From NCBI RefSeq assembly GCF_001499735.1, contig NZ_LN848257.1, forward strand, positions 1,165,598-1,209,836: a DNA stretch of 44,239 bases, in the 5' to 3' direction. The position numbers and the translations under genes are program-made. The notes below the pieces were generated by a model. The model was not told the DNA's origin. It saw nothing but the letters and a program-made list of their open reading frames with translations, and did no database searches. This stretch comes from Thiocapsa sp. KS1. GTDB lineage: Bacteria > Pseudomonadota > Gammaproteobacteria > Chromatiales > Chromatiaceae. Positions 24,966-41,042 of the stretch are shown piece by piece (position 1 is the first letter of the stretch; every line of letters starts with the position of its first letter).

Positions 24966-25205
24966 ATGATTCGATTTTTCCTGAAGGAGCGCATCTCCGA
25001 CTTGGAGTTTCGCGAGGGCCGGCGCGTCACTCTGGACGAGGTCGCGAAGGCGACGGGCATCCACCGCACGACACTGTCCAAGATCGCAAATAAGAAAGGC
25101 TATAACTGCACGACCGACAACCTGGACAAACTCTGTGAGTTCTTTGGCTGCCGCATCGAGGATGTCGCGGAATATCTAGCAGCCGAACAGCGTCCCGACC
25201 TCTGA
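24966..25205 (+). CDS. Small XRE-family regulator at head of BREX operon
   Basis: This 79-aa protein is almost entirely a Cro/CI-type helix-turn-helix: VTLDEVAKATGIHRTTLSKIAN (21-42) is the DNA-binding unit, and NLDKLCEFFGCRIEDVAEY (52-70) completes the fold. It ends 8 bp before brxE on the same strand, so it is probably co-transcribed with BREX and may control it. Other BREX types use a larger WYL-domain regulator (BrxR), and none is seen here. It also faces the integrase operon, so control of that module is the alternative. Confidence 0.85.
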   Translation: MIRFFLKERISDLEFREGRRVTLDEVAKATGIHRTTLSKIANKKGYNCTTDNLDKLCEFFGCRIEDVAEYLAAEQRPDL

Positions 25206-25213
25206 TCGGAATC

Positions 25214-25822
25214 ATGCCCGAGACAACCTTCGACACACCGACCAACCACCACGGAGGGGTGTTGCCTCCTTCCGATCTCGACACTCTGCTGACCGCTCAG
25301 ATCGCAGTGGCGTGGGCAGGGGAACGCGGCGAACAACCGCGTCTTCGCTGGTGGGACAGCGACCTGACGAGCGAAATGGGCGGTGAAGACCTTTTTCAGC
25401 AGCTGCTTCCCGTCACTTGGCAGTGGGCAACGCTGCAGGCCGCGCGGGCGGCCGCGATGCGCTGCGATGCCGCGCTGCGCGCCCGAGACCACGCGCCGGA
25501 CGCGATTCTCACCCTTTACGCCCAAGGGTTCGTCATCGACGAGCTGGCGGAAGAGCATCTGCAGGCCCTCAAGCGATCGGGGGTTCCGCCCGCAAACGCA
25601 CTGCCTGGCCTGGCGGACATGATTCAAACCCAGTGGGATCGGGATCGTTTCATCGGGTGGCTGGACAGCTTCGGCGCGGTCGACACTGCACCCACGCCCA
25701 TTGGACGGCTGATCAAGGGGCCAGTCCCGGCAGGACTGGATCAGCGCGTTCGTAAACTGGTCGGCGCACTCAGTCCGCTCGCCGACACCTATCCCCTCCC
25801 CCACTACCGGAGACCGGAGTGA
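25214..25822 (+). CDS. brxE: BREX type 6 protein BrxE
   Basis: This 202-aa protein is assigned mainly from size and position: first gene of a brxE-brxA-brxB-brxC order, the marker arrangement of type 6 BREX. It has an acidic, helical sequence with WWDSDLTSEMGGEDLFQQLLPVTWQW near residues 46-71 and no catalytic motif I can name. BrxE has no established biochemical role that I know of. Its last codons overlap the brxA start (GTGA), so the two are translationally coupled. Confidence 0.75.
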   Translation: MPETTFDTPTNHHGGVLPPSDLDTLLTAQIAVAWAGERGEQPRLRWWDSDLTSEMGGEDLFQQLLPVTWQWATLQAARAAAMRCDAALRARDHAPDAILTLYAQGFVIDELAEEHLQALKRSGVPPANALPGLADMIQTQWDRDRFIGWLDSFGAVDTAPTPIGRLIKGPVPAGLDQRVRKLVGALSPLADTYPLPHYRRPE

Positions 25823-26606
25823 ACGCCTCGCCCCGCGAATGCACAACCCTGCATACGCGACTCCTCAAGTGCACCCTCGAGGCTGAGCACTCGCGTGCCT
25901 ATTGGCGCCGGATGGCCGAAACCGGCACCGCCGTCACGGCTCGCAGGGTTCAGGAGGAGTTCTGGTTCGGCGCACGCAGCGCGGGGCGCAGCGCCATCCT
26001 GCTCGCCAACTTTCGGGCACGGTTCGATGCGTTTCCGCCAGCCCTCGACGCCCTAGGCATCTGGCACGACATGGAGCCTCAGACCAGACGCCTCATCTGT
26101 CATTGGCACCTCCAGCTCTCCGACCCCTTGTACCGTAGATTCACCGGCGGCTTCCTATGCGAGAGACGCCGGCGCCTTCCCGCCGAGGTCAGTTACGCCC
26201 CTGTGGTCAGGTGGGTGGGCGAGCAATCGGAGGACCGCTGGAACCCGGCGACCCGCATTCAATTCGCGAGCAAGCTGTTGTCCTCCGCCATGGCTGCCGG
26301 ACTCATAGCCGGTCGGAGGGATCCCCGTCCTCTGACACTACCGCGGGTGGACGATTTCGCACTCGGCTACCTTCTCTACCTCCTAAAGGGAACCCTGTTC
26401 GCCGGGAGCTTGCTCGCCAACCCCTATCTGGACTCCGTCGGACTCGTCGGACCGGACCTGGAAAGGCGCCTGAAGACGGTCCCCGGTCTGCGTTTTCGCC
26501 GCCAGGGAGACCTCGTCGACTTCGGCTGGCAGTTTCCGGACCTCGGCGCCTGGTCTCGAGCGCTCGTGGAACGGCCGCTCGCCACCGCCCGCGCCGGGGG
26601 TAGCGC

Positions 26607-26610
<4 letters not shown>
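25819..26610 (+). CDS. brxA: BREX protein BrxA (DUF1819 family)
   Basis: This 263-aa protein matches BrxA in length and in its small winged-helix-like sequence (CHWHLQLSDPLYRRFTGGFLCERR, ~94-117; TRIQFASKLLSSAMAAGLI, ~143-161). BrxA is a small DNA-binding BREX component, formerly called a NusB-like or inner-membrane protein. No signal peptide or clear membrane helix is seen. The start is a GTG at 25819 overlapping the brxE stop codon, and its own stop codon overlaps the brxB ATG. The call rests on sequence pattern together with gene order. Confidence 0.82.
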
Positions 26611-30871
<4,261 letters not shown>

Positions 30872-30913
30872 CGAAAGAGTCGCCGCAACAATCGCAGAAG
30901 CCTGGTCCTTCTC

Positions 30914-31198
30914 ATGGATCGTTCGCGTAACATCTCAAGCATCGACCATCGTAAGAATGTGGGCATCGCCATGCTTCATCGCCACCTCAACCATCAAGGC
31001 TTCACCCTCGCCGCCATCGACGACGTGATCTCACGCGGTCGCTGGCAGGATTGGGCTGAACTGCGTCGGGCAGTCTTGGACGACCGCACCCTGCTGGACA
31101 AGGTGGAGCGGGTTTGTCGTCCTTACGCTTCCGAACCCTACGCTCAGCGCCATCACTTCTGGATGCACTATGCCGAAGAACACCGCTCCGCTGCCTGA
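30914..31198 (+). CDS. Small partner (putative antitoxin) of nucleotidyltransferase
   Basis: This 94-aa protein is of unknown family. It is helical, with FTLAAIDDVISRGRWQDWAELRRAV near residues 30-54 and a histidine-rich C-terminus. It lies 42 bp after brxC and overlaps the next gene by 29 bp, the arrangement expected for the antitoxin-like partner of an AbiEii-type nucleotidyltransferase. This role is inferred only from position and size. Confidence 0.55.
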   Translation: MDRSRNISSIDHRKNVGIAMLHRHLNHQGFTLAAIDDVISRGRWQDWAELRRAVLDDRTLLDKVERVCRPYASEPYAQRHHFWMHYAEEHRSAA

Positions 31199-31895
31199 GT
31201 GGGAGCTCGTTTTGTCTTCCGCCGCACGGCTCCAACGCATCCTTCCGGATGCCGTACTGGTCGGCGGAACGGCCTCGGCGATCCATGCAGAACATCGTTT
31301 CTCACGGGATGCCGACCATGTACTGACCGATCTACGCCAGCGCTTCGACGAGGTGCTGGCCCAGCTTGAGTCGGTCGCTGGCTGGAAGACCGCACGTGTG
31401 CAACGCCCGGTCCAGATCCTCGGCAGCCTCGATGGCATCGAAACCGGAATTCGCCAGCTTATCCGTGACGAGCCGCTGGAGACAGAAGCCCTGGACTACC
31501 ACGGCGCACGCATCACGGTTCCGACAACAGCCGAGATTTTGCGCATCAAGGGCGTGTTGATCCTCAAGCGCAACGCCACGCGGGATTATCTCGACTTCGT
31601 GGCCTTGGCCGATCACATGGGCGACGAGAAGGTTGCGCTCGCACTGCAATCATTCGATCGACTCTACCCGCAGGACAACGGGGAGTCGCCGCTACAGCAG
31701 GTACAGGTGCAGCTTGCCAACGCGCTGCCCTACGACCTGGAAGAAACCGAGCTCAGCGAGTACAAGAGCCTCGCTCCACGCTGGCATGACTGGCAGGCCG
31801 TGAAAGCGGCTTGCTCGCACCTTGCGACCGTCATCTTCGACCGGGTGTGCGATATGGAAGCGTTTCGTTCCGACAACGATGGAATCGAGCCGTGA
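31170..31895 (+). CDS. AbiEii-like nucleotidyltransferase (toxin-like)
   Basis: This 241-aa protein shows the minimal nucleotidyltransferase signature: LVGGTASAIHAEHRFSRDAD, with Gly32-Gly33 and metal ligands Asp47 and Asp49. RIKGVLILKRNATRDYLDFVAL follows at ~130-151, as in AbiEii/MenT-like proteins. Such toxins modify tRNA or other targets with a nucleotide and occur in abortive-infection pairs. It is embedded between brxC and pglX, probably as an acquired cassette, and overlaps the 94-aa putative antitoxin. Confidence 0.78.
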   Translation: MPKNTAPLPEWELVLSSAARLQRILPDAVLVGGTASAIHAEHRFSRDADHVLTDLRQRFDEVLAQLESVAGWKTARVQRPVQILGSLDGIETGIRQLIRDEPLETEALDYHGARITVPTTAEILRIKGVLILKRNATRDYLDFVALADHMGDEKVALALQSFDRLYPQDNGESPLQQVQVQLANALPYDLEETELSEYKSLAPRWHDWQAVKAACSHLATVIFDRVCDMEAFRSDNDGIEP

Positions 31896-31900
31896 AGATT

Positions 31901-31966
31901 GCAGGCACTGGTGTCGATCGATCAGTCAGTCGAGATGATCGTCCAGCCCGCCGCACGGGCAGCCCC
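31901..31966 (+). pseudogene. Remnant of a HigA-like antitoxin 3' end
   Basis: The translation QALVSIDQSVEMIVQPAARA closely matches QALVSLDQHVEILVRPAGQA in the intact HigA-like antitoxin at 32482-32802, and the DNA begins with the same GCAGGCACTGGTGTCG. Only this C-terminal piece remains, with no HTH. It indicates that a second copy of the antitoxin once stood here, or that a duplication preceded loss. Confidence 0.7.
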
Positions 31967-31985
31967 CACGGAATCTGTGTTTTTC

Positions 31986-32007
31986 ACCATGAAGGACATG
32001 ACGATGA
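31986..32007 (+). repeat. Single arm of the ATGAAGG MITE-like repeat
   Basis: The sequence starting ACCATGAAGGACATGA matches the left arm of the two full repeats at 37432 and 40860. No right arm follows, so this is a degraded or solo end, lying between the antitoxin remnant and the HigBA-like pair. Confidence 0.65.
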
Positions 32008-32097
32008 CCGCCATTCATGCGGAGCTAAACCACGCCGACAGAAAGGTCGTTTCCGCACTGCTCCCAAGGTTCCGCGAGAATCACGCCGCTTGCCTTC

Positions 32098-32115
32098 TAT
32101 ATCCGTACGGATATA
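32098..32115. promoter_or_regulatory. 18-bp perfect palindrome at higBA start
   Basis: TATATCCGTACGGATATA ends 4 bp before the GTG of the HigB-like gene and is a likely operator for its HigA-like partner. A TATAAT (32112-32117) overlaps its right end with TTGCCT (32090-32095) 16 bp upstream. If that is the promoter, transcription would start at or inside the first codons. Confidence 0.6.
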
Positions 32116-32119
32116 ATCG

Positions 32120-32485
32120 GTGACGGATCCACGTAAGATCCTCTACTGGGAAGGCTCCTCGAAGAAAGACTTCAAGGAATTCCCCATTCCGGTCCAGAAG
32201 GATCTGGGCGTCGCGCTGTTCGTGGTGCAATTGGGTCGAACACCCGAATCGGCAAAGCCTTGGAAGGGCCTCGGCTCAGGGATCTATGAGCTCAGGGAGG
32301 ACCACCGGGGCGACACGTTCCGCGCGGTCTATGCCGTGCAAATCAGCAATGCAGTTCATGTGCTGCATGCGTTTCAGAAGAAGTCCAAGTCCGGCATCGC
32401 CACGCCGCAGCCGGACGTGGACTTGATCGAGAAACGATTGAAGGCAGTGCTCGCCCGCTACGGGTCGAGCGGGAGATCGCGATGA
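32120..32485 (+). CDS. HigB/RelE-type toxin (Gp49-like)
   Basis: This 121-aa protein has the pattern of phage-derived Gp49/HigB toxins: KILYWEGSSKKDFKEFP at the start, GSGIYELREDHRGDTFRAVYAV (~52-73) and VHVLHAFQKKSKSGI (~79-93). These are ribosome-dependent mRNA endonucleases held in check by a downstream antitoxin. The start is a GTG. It overlaps the antitoxin by 4 bp (ATGA), toxin first, as in higBA. It is inserted between brxC and pglX. Confidence 0.9.
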   Translation: MTDPRKILYWEGSSKKDFKEFPIPVQKDLGVALFVVQLGRTPESAKPWKGLGSGIYELREDHRGDTFRAVYAVQISNAVHVLHAFQKKSKSGIATPQPDVDLIEKRLKAVLARYGSSGRSR

Positions 32486-32802
32486 CAAGCCAAAGCAATC
32501 CTCAAGGCACGGAAAACGTGCTGGTTGACCTAGGGTTCGACGATGCGGAAGAGCTGTCGGCCAAGGTCGCACTCGCGGTCAAGCTGAACGAGCTGATCGA
32601 TCAGCGCGGTCTCACCCAGACCGAGGCCGCCCACATCACCGGCATGACCCAACCCAAGGTGTCCCAGGTTCGTCGCTACAAGCTCCAGAATATTTCGCTG
32701 GAACGACTGATGCAGGCACTGGTGTCGCTCGATCAGCACGTCGAAATCCTTGTGCGACCTGCCGGGCAGGCAGGAGCTCGCGGCATCAATGTAGCGTCGT
32801 GA
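32482..32802 (+). CDS. HigA-type XRE antitoxin
   Basis: This 106-aa protein has an XRE helix-turn-helix (LTQTEAAHITGMTQPKVSQVR, 44-64) and a short C-terminal tail (MQALVSLDQHVEILVRP, 77-93) typical of antitoxins partnered with Gp49-type toxins. It should neutralise the toxin and repress the pair through the palindrome at 32098-32115. Its C-terminal sequence is duplicated as a remnant at 31901. Confidence 0.9.
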   Translation: MTSQSNPQGTENVLVDLGFDDAEELSAKVALAVKLNELIDQRGLTQTEAAHITGMTQPKVSQVRRYKLQNISLERLMQALVSLDQHVEILVRPAGQAGARGINVAS

Positions 32803-32938
32803 TCAGTCGTTTGCCGGAACATTCTATCGTTATGCCTCCCGGCTGCGGCAGGGGCAAGAACCCAGGTACCCATTGCCGTTTTCCGATCGGTCATGTCGGC
32901 TCACATCCATCTCCCCTCTCGAGGCTGAGGTCTAGTCC

Positions 32939-37431
<4,493 letters not shown>

Positions 37432-37438
<7 letters not shown>

Positions 37439-37596
37439 AGGACATGAAGGTCATGAAGGGGTCCAAGCACAGCGTCCTGCACACACGGCGCGCCATGGTT
37501 CAACGTCAGGTCGCTTTCGGAAGCCTGCCGATTCCCCATGACACTCGGGCACCTCGGAAAGACACCCTCCTTCATGCCCTTCATGCCCTTCATGGT
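37432..37596 (+). mobile_element. MITE-like repeat, copy A (165 bp)
   Basis: The 28-bp terminal arms are imperfect inverted repeats of ATGAAGG units: left arm 37432-37459 beginning ACCATGAAGGACATGAAGG, right arm 37569-37596 ending CCCTTCATGGT. The interior includes CGCTTTCGGAAGCCTGCCG and CCCCATGACAC, shared with copy B. The pglX stop codon TGA (37436-37438) is part of the left arm. There is no transposase, so it is non-autonomous. The 121 bp after it, up to the next gene, show nothing else. Confidence 0.8.
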
Positions 37597-37753
37597 AAAA
37601 ATATCCCCGATCGACCGAACCCCCTGGCCCGCGCGAATGAAGGGGAAACGACCGAGGTGAAGGCGCTCGACTCACTCGCCCCAGAGGCGGCGCTTCCGTT
37701 AGAGAAGACGCTGTCGGATGATCGACACATCACCGCAGACCGGTAGGCATCCG

Positions 37754-39937
37754 ATGGAAGACGACGCGAACCAATCCGATCCGCAAAAAGCTGCAGACTC
37801 AAAGACGCGCAAAGTCAGTCTGAAGAATCTGTGGCTCGACCCGAACAACTACAGGTTGATCCACGAGCCGGAGTACCTGCCGGTCGCGACCGAAAGTGTC
37901 CGGGACAAGACCGTTGCGCTGCGCACCTATAGGCTATTGGCCGGGGAGCGCAATCAGAACATTCGTGATCTGATCGAGAGCTTCCGCTCCAACGGGTACC
38001 TCCCGGTCGATCAAATCCAGGTGCGTGATCTGGGGGACGGCGGATTTCTCGTCGTTGAAGGAAACCGTCGGGTCGCCGCACTCAGGCACTTGGCGCAACA
38101 GTACGATGAGAAGGGTATTGACCTCGGTCGACTTGATCCGTCGATCTTTCGGCGGGTTCCCGTCGTCTTGTATGAGGATGCGGACGAACTGCACCATCTG
38201 ACGCTGATGGCCCTCAAGCACATCAGTGGAAATAAGAAGTGGGGCGAATGGAATCAAGCCAAGCTGCTTGAGGCGATGTCTCGGGACTTCCGCTGCACAG
38301 AGGACGAGATCGTTCGGCGTATCGGCATTTCCAAGGTCGAGCTCCGCAGAAGCCTGCGCGCATTGTCGCTGGTCGAGCAGTATCGCAAATCCGACTATGG
38401 CGACCAGTTCACCGAAGCAAAATTCCCCATCTTCCGTGAAGCGGTGCGCAACCAGGCCGTCAAGAGCTGGCTCGCTTGGGACGATACCTCGTACCAGGCG
38501 ATGCACACGGAACATTGCGAGCTTTTTTTCTCGTGGCTGTCTCAAGAACCTGTCGAAGACGGCGAAGAGGAGGAGGCCACCGGCTTCGGCGATCGCTATC
38601 TCGAACCTGCGATCCGGAAGCGCGACGATATTGGCCTACTGGGCAGGATGCTCCCTGACGATCGAGCAATCGAGCGCCTGAAAAAAACACGTGACCTGGA
38701 TGCCGCCTATCGCGCCAGCGATCTCGTCCTTCAGGAAAGACAGGAAACAGCCGTTCAATCCGTTGCAAGCGACATCGCAACATTGAGCCAATTCGCCGTG
38801 CGCGCCGAGCATCTCGCCGACCTTGAGCAGGCACTCGGAAGGCTTCAAGGCATTGTGGACAGAAGCAAAGCCAGCGGCATCGGTGGGGTCGAGAATCGAC
38901 AGGTCATCCATGACCGGATCGACCGGCATTTTACGTCGATTGACGTCTCTGCGTATCGCAAGCTCACTCATCTGCGTATCGGGAAACTGTCGCGTATCAA
39001 CCTTTTCGCTGGAGCGAACAACAGCGGCAAAACCACCCTATTGGAAGCGATTTATTTGCTGACGCGACAGAACGATTTCGATGGATTGATTGAAGTCATC
39101 AGGCGCCGCGGCAAGGTACCCAAGGACCAGATAGACCCCGAGTGGCTACTTGAGCAGATGGTGGGCGACATCCGGGTGACCGGTTCATTCGACGGGCAGC
39201 AAACCAGTGTCTCGGCACGCATCTACGACGAGGAGGATACAACGCTGGACCGATCCCGGTACCTGCAGTCCGTGGAGCTCGCCGCCGAATACGGTGGCTT
39301 TGCGCAAGAATCGCTGACCCGAATCTTCAAAGGTCGCGATCGGGAAACCCAGGCGGATGCCATCCGTTGGCTGTGCCCGGCAGTGTACAGCAGCCCGTTC
39401 TTCCTCAATGAACCGCACCGCTACACCGGCTTTTATCACAAGAGCGTCCAGTCCAAGTCGTTGCCGAGGATTTTCGAGTTCATTCGGGCCCAGGTTTTAC
39501 CTACCCTCAACGATATCCGTCTGGTGGACGAACGGCAACGATTTCTTGTCGACGACAGTGAATTCGAGTTTCCGTTGGATTTGATGAGCTACGGCGAGGG
39601 CCTTCAGCGGATCTTCTTCATCTCGCTGATTTTTGCCTCGGCAGCCAATGGCGTCGTCCTGATCGACGAATTCGAGAACGCCATCCACACCGAATTGATA
39701 GGGCGATTCTCAGGCTTCATACACACACTTGCTGAGACCTTCAACGTCCAGGTTTTCCTAACAAGCCATAGTAAGGAATGTATCGACGCCTTTGCCGGCA
39801 ATGTCGAGCATCCAGACGACTTTTCCTTTCACGCGCTGGTGCAGACCCCGCAGGGGATCGTCTCGCGCGAGTTCGAGGGCAGGGAGTTCGAGCATCTGCT
39901 GGAGATCGGCAACATCGACCTGCGGAGGGCGCGATGA
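37754..39937 (+). CDS. ParB-domain AAA ATPase (PARIS/OLD-like), BREX-embedded
   Basis: This 727-aa protein fuses two modules. The N-terminal ~250 residues are ParB/Srx-like: WLDPNNYRL, IRDLIESFRSNGYLPVDQIQV and the nucleotide-binding EGNRR box (102-106), followed by an HTH-like RIGISKVELRRSL. After a linker comes an ABC/OLD-type ATPase with Walker A GANNSGKTT (420-428), signature SYGEGLQR and Walker B VVLIDEFENAIH (Asp638-Glu639). It overlaps the TOPRIM gene by 4 bp. The pair, set between pglX and pglZ, matches PARIS (AriA/AriB) in layout, but canonical AriA has no ParB domain that I know of. The ATG at 37754 (TAGG upstream) is preferred to 37718. Confidence 0.82.
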   Translation: MEDDANQSDPQKAADSKTRKVSLKNLWLDPNNYRLIHEPEYLPVATESVRDKTVALRTYRLLAGERNQNIRDLIESFRSNGYLPVDQIQVRDLGDGGFLVVEGNRRVAALRHLAQQYDEKGIDLGRLDPSIFRRVPVVLYEDADELHHLTLMALKHISGNKKWGEWNQAKLLEAMSRDFRCTEDEIVRRIGISKVELRRSLRALSLVEQYRKSDYGDQFTEAKFPIFREAVRNQAVKSWLAWDDTSYQAMHTEHCELFFSWLSQEPVEDGEEEEATGFGDRYLEPAIRKRDDIGLLGRMLPDDRAIERLKKTRDLDAAYRASDLVLQERQETAVQSVASDIATLSQFAVRAEHLADLEQALGRLQGIVDRSKASGIGGVENRQVIHDRIDRHFTSIDVSAYRKLTHLRIGKLSRINLFAGANNSGKTTLLEAIYLLTRQNDFDGLIEVIRRRGKVPKDQIDPEWLLEQMVGDIRVTGSFDGQQTSVSARIYDEEDTTLDRSRYLQSVELAAEYGGFAQESLTRIFKGRDRETQADAIRWLCPAVYSSPFFLNEPHRYTGFYHKSVQSKSLPRIFEFIRAQVLPTLNDIRLVDERQRFLVDDSEFEFPLDLMSYGEGLQRIFFISLIFASAANGVVLIDEFENAIHTELIGRFSGFIHTLAETFNVQVFLTSHSKECIDAFAGNVEHPDDFSFHALVQTPQGIVSREFEGREFEHLLEIGNIDLRRAR

Positions 39938-40851
39938 CACAGGAGGTCACCGCGCTCCTGACGTTCTGCGAGGGCACGCACGACCTCGCCTTCGTGCGCC
40001 GAGTCCTGCGATACCGGCTTGGCTTCGAGAAGATTGATTGGCGCTTCAGTGAGTTTCCAGCCCCGGTCAACAGCCTCTTCCGACAGAACGTTGAACGCCA
40101 TGCGGCACAGGATCTAAGCCTGGACATGGCGCACAAGTTTTATCTTCCGGATCATGTTCTGCGCCGCGACGCCTGCATTGCAATGCTCTTCAATTCCGGA
40201 GGAAAGGATAAAACGATCCAAATCAAAAACTTCCTGGCCGACTACCTCCAATTGCTGCCACTCTCACGGACGTTTCCACAGGGCGCGAACGCCTTGATTG
40301 CCAGATCCTTCGTCTTGTTCCTGAACGACGCGGATAGCCGTGGTGCTTTGGCTGTTAGGGCGAAGATCAAACAGGACTTTTCAACCGTCGATGGACGACC
40401 TTGGCTCACCGAAGACTGGTCAGTCGACCCCGCGGATCCGGCGGGCGCGGTCGCGGCCGATATCGGCGCTTATGTTTGGGGCGACGAGAACGGGGTCGGA
40501 ACCTTGGAAGACTTGCTGATCCCAATTCATCGTGCAACCGATTGCGGCCGAGTCGACGCGGCAGAGCAGTGTATCGATGGCCTTTTCAAGTGGGATGTCG
40601 ATCATGACAAGCCGGAGCGACGGATTGCCGAGCGGGCGCGCCGGTACAAGGCGGTGATCGCCCTGCTGGGCCAGAAGAAAAAACCAGGCATGTCACAGAG
40701 CGTGATGATTGGTCAGACGAAGATCATGAGCGATGCCCATTTCAACTCGGACCATCGCGTCTCGTCCTTTGCAGCCTTCTTGGCGCGCTTCCTCGGGGTG
40801 GCGAACGACGGCACCATCACCGACCCCTGGATTAAGCCTACAGACGACTGA
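39934..40851 (+). CDS. TOPRIM-domain protein (AriB/DUF4435-like nuclease partner)
   Basis: This 305-aa protein begins MTQEVTALLTFCEGTHDLAF, with the TOPRIM glutamate Glu13. VLFLNDADSRG gives the DxD pair Asp132/Asp134, the metal-binding set of TOPRIM nucleases and primases. The ATG at 39934 overlaps the ATPase stop codon (ATGA). In PARIS the ATPase holds the TOPRIM protein inactive until a phage trigger releases it to cleave host tRNA. A similar arrangement here is inferred from pairing and position. OLD-like or Gabija-like DNA cleavage is the alternative. It ends 8 bp before MITE copy B. Confidence 0.8.
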   Translation: MTQEVTALLTFCEGTHDLAFVRRVLRYRLGFEKIDWRFSEFPAPVNSLFRQNVERHAAQDLSLDMAHKFYLPDHVLRRDACIAMLFNSGGKDKTIQIKNFLADYLQLLPLSRTFPQGANALIARSFVLFLNDADSRGALAVRAKIKQDFSTVDGRPWLTEDWSVDPADPAGAVAADIGAYVWGDENGVGTLEDLLIPIHRATDCGRVDAAEQCIDGLFKWDVDHDKPERRIAERARRYKAVIALLGQKKKPGMSQSVMIGQTKIMSDAHFNSDHRVSSFAAFLARFLGVANDGTITDPWIKPTDD

Positions 40852-40859
40852 AAGGTGGC

Positions 40860-41021
40860 ACCATGAAGGACATGAAGGTCATGAAGGGGGGAAGGCAATG
40901 CCTCTCGAACCCACGGCGCACTGTGGTTCAACGTCGAGTCGCTTTCGGAAGCCTGCCGATTCCCCATGACACCCGGGCGCCTCGGAACAACACCCTTCAT
41001 GTCCTTCATGCCCTTCATGGT
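40860..41021 (+). mobile_element. MITE-like repeat, copy B (162 bp)
   Basis: This copy has the same arms as copy A (left 40860-40887, right 40994-41021) and a nearly identical interior in the same orientation, including GCTTTCGGAAGCCTGCCGA and CCCCATGACACCC. It sits between the TOPRIM gene and the AlbA_2-type gene. Copies A and B bracket the ParB-AAA/TOPRIM pair exactly. Confidence 0.8.
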
Positions 41022-41042
41022 TCGCTTTAAGCAGGCGTCGGC

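Noticed and set aside
31899-32123. 74-codon frame between the two toxin-antitoxin cassettes
   Set aside because: It is made of an antitoxin remnant, a solo repeat arm and unrelated sequence, so it is treated as scar DNA.
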